From Candidatus Manganitrophus noduliformans (GTDB lineage Bacteria; Nitrospirota; Nitrospiria; SBBL01; Manganitrophaceae), in NCBI RefSeq assembly GCF_012184425.1, contig NZ_VTOW01000001.1, positions 1,364,001-1,428,000 on the forward strand: a DNA stretch of 64,000 nt, in the 5' to 3' direction. The notes beneath the pieces were generated by a model. It saw only the letters and a list, made by a program, of their open reading frames with translations. It was not told the DNA's origin and made no database searches. The position numbers and the translations under genes were made by a program. Every line of letters begins with the position of its first letter. The stretch's first letter is position 1. Of the stretch, positions 63,127-64,000 are shown piece by piece.

Positions 63127-64000
63127 TCATGGACGCTTTCGCAGGGCATAGGGGAGGAAGATCGTGAAGGTCGATCCCTTCCCGTAAACACTTTCGACCT
63201 CCACGGAACCGTGCAGCAGCCTCGCCATGTTTTTCACAATGGCCAGTCCCAGACCGGTTCCCGGGGTATTCGTCATGCCGGGATCTTCCACCCGGTGGAA
63301 CTCTTCGAAGAGATGGGCGAGATCCGCCTCTTGAATCCCAATGCCGGTATCGACCACGTCTACCCGGACCCGCCTTTGCTCGGGAAGATTCTTGGCGAGA
63401 ACCTGGATCGAACCTTCCCGGGTGTATTTTACCGCGTTTGAGAAGAGGTTTAAAAAGATCTCCTTGAGCTTGGCCGGATCGCTCTTGATCAGGGGGAGGT
63501 CCCGATCGATCTTCAGGAAAAATTCAATCGGTTTTTCCGCGCTCAGAGAGCGCGCGTCCTTCAGCACATCCCGCAAAAGCGCTCCGAGATCGACCTCTTC
63601 CACGGCGACGATCATCTTTGTCGCCTCCAATTTGGAGAGGGTCAGGAGATCATTGATCATCTGGGCCAGCTCTTTTGCATTCACACGCGTTCGAGACAGC
63701 GCCTCTTTGGCCTTCTCCGGAAGCCGCCCGTAGCGTTCTTCTAAAAGGAGTCCCGTATATCCGACGATGACATTAAGCGGCGTTTTCAGCTCGTGGGAGA
63801 CGTGGCTGAGAAAGGTGGTCCTCACCCGTTCTCTCTCTTTTTGTTCGGCCAGATCCGTTTTGAGCCGCCGTTCCCGCTGCTTGAATTCGGTGATCTCGCG
63901 GGCCACCAGGATCCCCTCGGCAATTTTTCTCTTCTTGTCGTAGAGAAACCCTCCCGACAGGCTCAAATGAACGTCGCTCTTCTCCCCGGGACGCCGAATC
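63127..64000 (-). CDS. Sensor histidine kinase (3' part; gene runs off the window)
   Basis: The frame stays open to the window edge, so the N-terminus is missing. What is visible is the end of a PAS domain (DVHLSLSGGFLYDKKRKIAEGILVAREITEFKQRE), a coiled coil, HisKA (SHVSHELKTPLNVIVGYTGLLLEERYGRLP) with the phospho-His in VSHELKTP, and a HATPase (VDTGIGIQEADLAHLFEEF, GTGLGLAIVKNM) ending FTIFLPYAL. A TTG at 63966 is only an internal codon. The core is related to, but less similar than, the four kinases at 14.9-28 kb. It faces the stand-alone receiver gene. Confidence 0.88.
   Translation of the reverse strand, partial: IRRPGEKSDVHLSLSGGFLYDKKRKIAEGILVAREITEFKQRERRLKTDLAEQKERERVRTTFLSHVSHELKTPLNVIVGYTGLLLEERYGRLPEKAKEALSRTRVNAKELAQMINDLLTLSKLEATKMIVAVEEVDLGALLRDVLKDARSLSAEKPIEFFLKIDRDLPLIKSDPAKLKEIFLNLFSNAVKYTREGSIQVLAKNLPEQRRVRVDVVDTGIGIQEADLAHLFEEFHRVEDPGMTNTPGTGLGLAIVKNMARLLHGSVEVESVYGKGSTFTIFLPYALRKRP

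Overview
The window looks like a chromosomal segment of a GC-rich, Gram-negative, environmental bacterium. The housekeeping order dprA-topA-trmFO-xerC-hslV-hslU-argB, the outer-membrane lipoproteins, the tripartite RND pump and the many stand-alone sensor kinases suggest Nitrospirota or a nearby deep-branching phylum. That placement is inference from gene order and family resemblance; no database search was possible.

Layout. (1) 0-14.7 kb, plus strand: rodA and an RNase G/E gene, a lipoprotein with seven Ig-like domains, then the compact dprA, topA, trmFO, xerC, hslV, hslU, unknown gene, argB run. A consensus sigma-70 promoter fixes the dprA start. (2) 14.9-28.2 kb: four large sensor histidine kinases, one carrying two complete kinase cores around a receiver. 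They surround an acyl-CoA-dehydrogenase-like gene and a SUMF1-type lipoprotein, and no DNA-binding response regulator lies nearby. (3) 28.3-35.0 kb, minus strand: a tight five-gene operon whose products all appear exported: a CehA/PHP-type metallohydrolase, two neutral-ceramidase-like hydrolases, an unrecognised helical lipoprotein and an alpha/beta hydrolase. (4) 35.1-37.2 kb: tRNA-Leu(CAA), a small beta-barrel protein, and a HicA toxin whose partner is a MerR-HTH/HicB fusion. (5) 37.5-47.4 kb: two lipoproteins (one of 1271 aa with FG-GAP-like repeats), a GGDEF-EAL protein, a secreted trypsin-like protease and a PilZ protein. (6) 47.6-53.6 kb: an RND efflux operon (adaptor, pump, TolC-like channel) with 4-nt overlaps. 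(7) 53.7-64 kb: small genes, three paralogous Crp/Fnr regulators with a diguanylate cyclase between them, envelope and stress-type small proteins, a single-domain response regulator and the 3' part of another sensor kinase.

The main finding is in region 7. A 16-bp imperfect dyad (TGRNCMATTYTGAYCA) occurs five times. Its centre lies 29 nt (four copies) or 30 nt (one copy) upstream of a TATAAT/CATAAT hexamer, so it is centred at about -41.5, which is the class II Crp/Fnr activator geometry. The five promoters precede two of the three crp-like genes, an Ig/ice-binding-like lipoprotein, a small helical lipoprotein and a TPR membrane-protein operon. This predicts a local, partly self-activating regulon. 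The exported hydrolase operon and the MerR-HicB fusion antitoxin are the other two candidates for undescribed systems.
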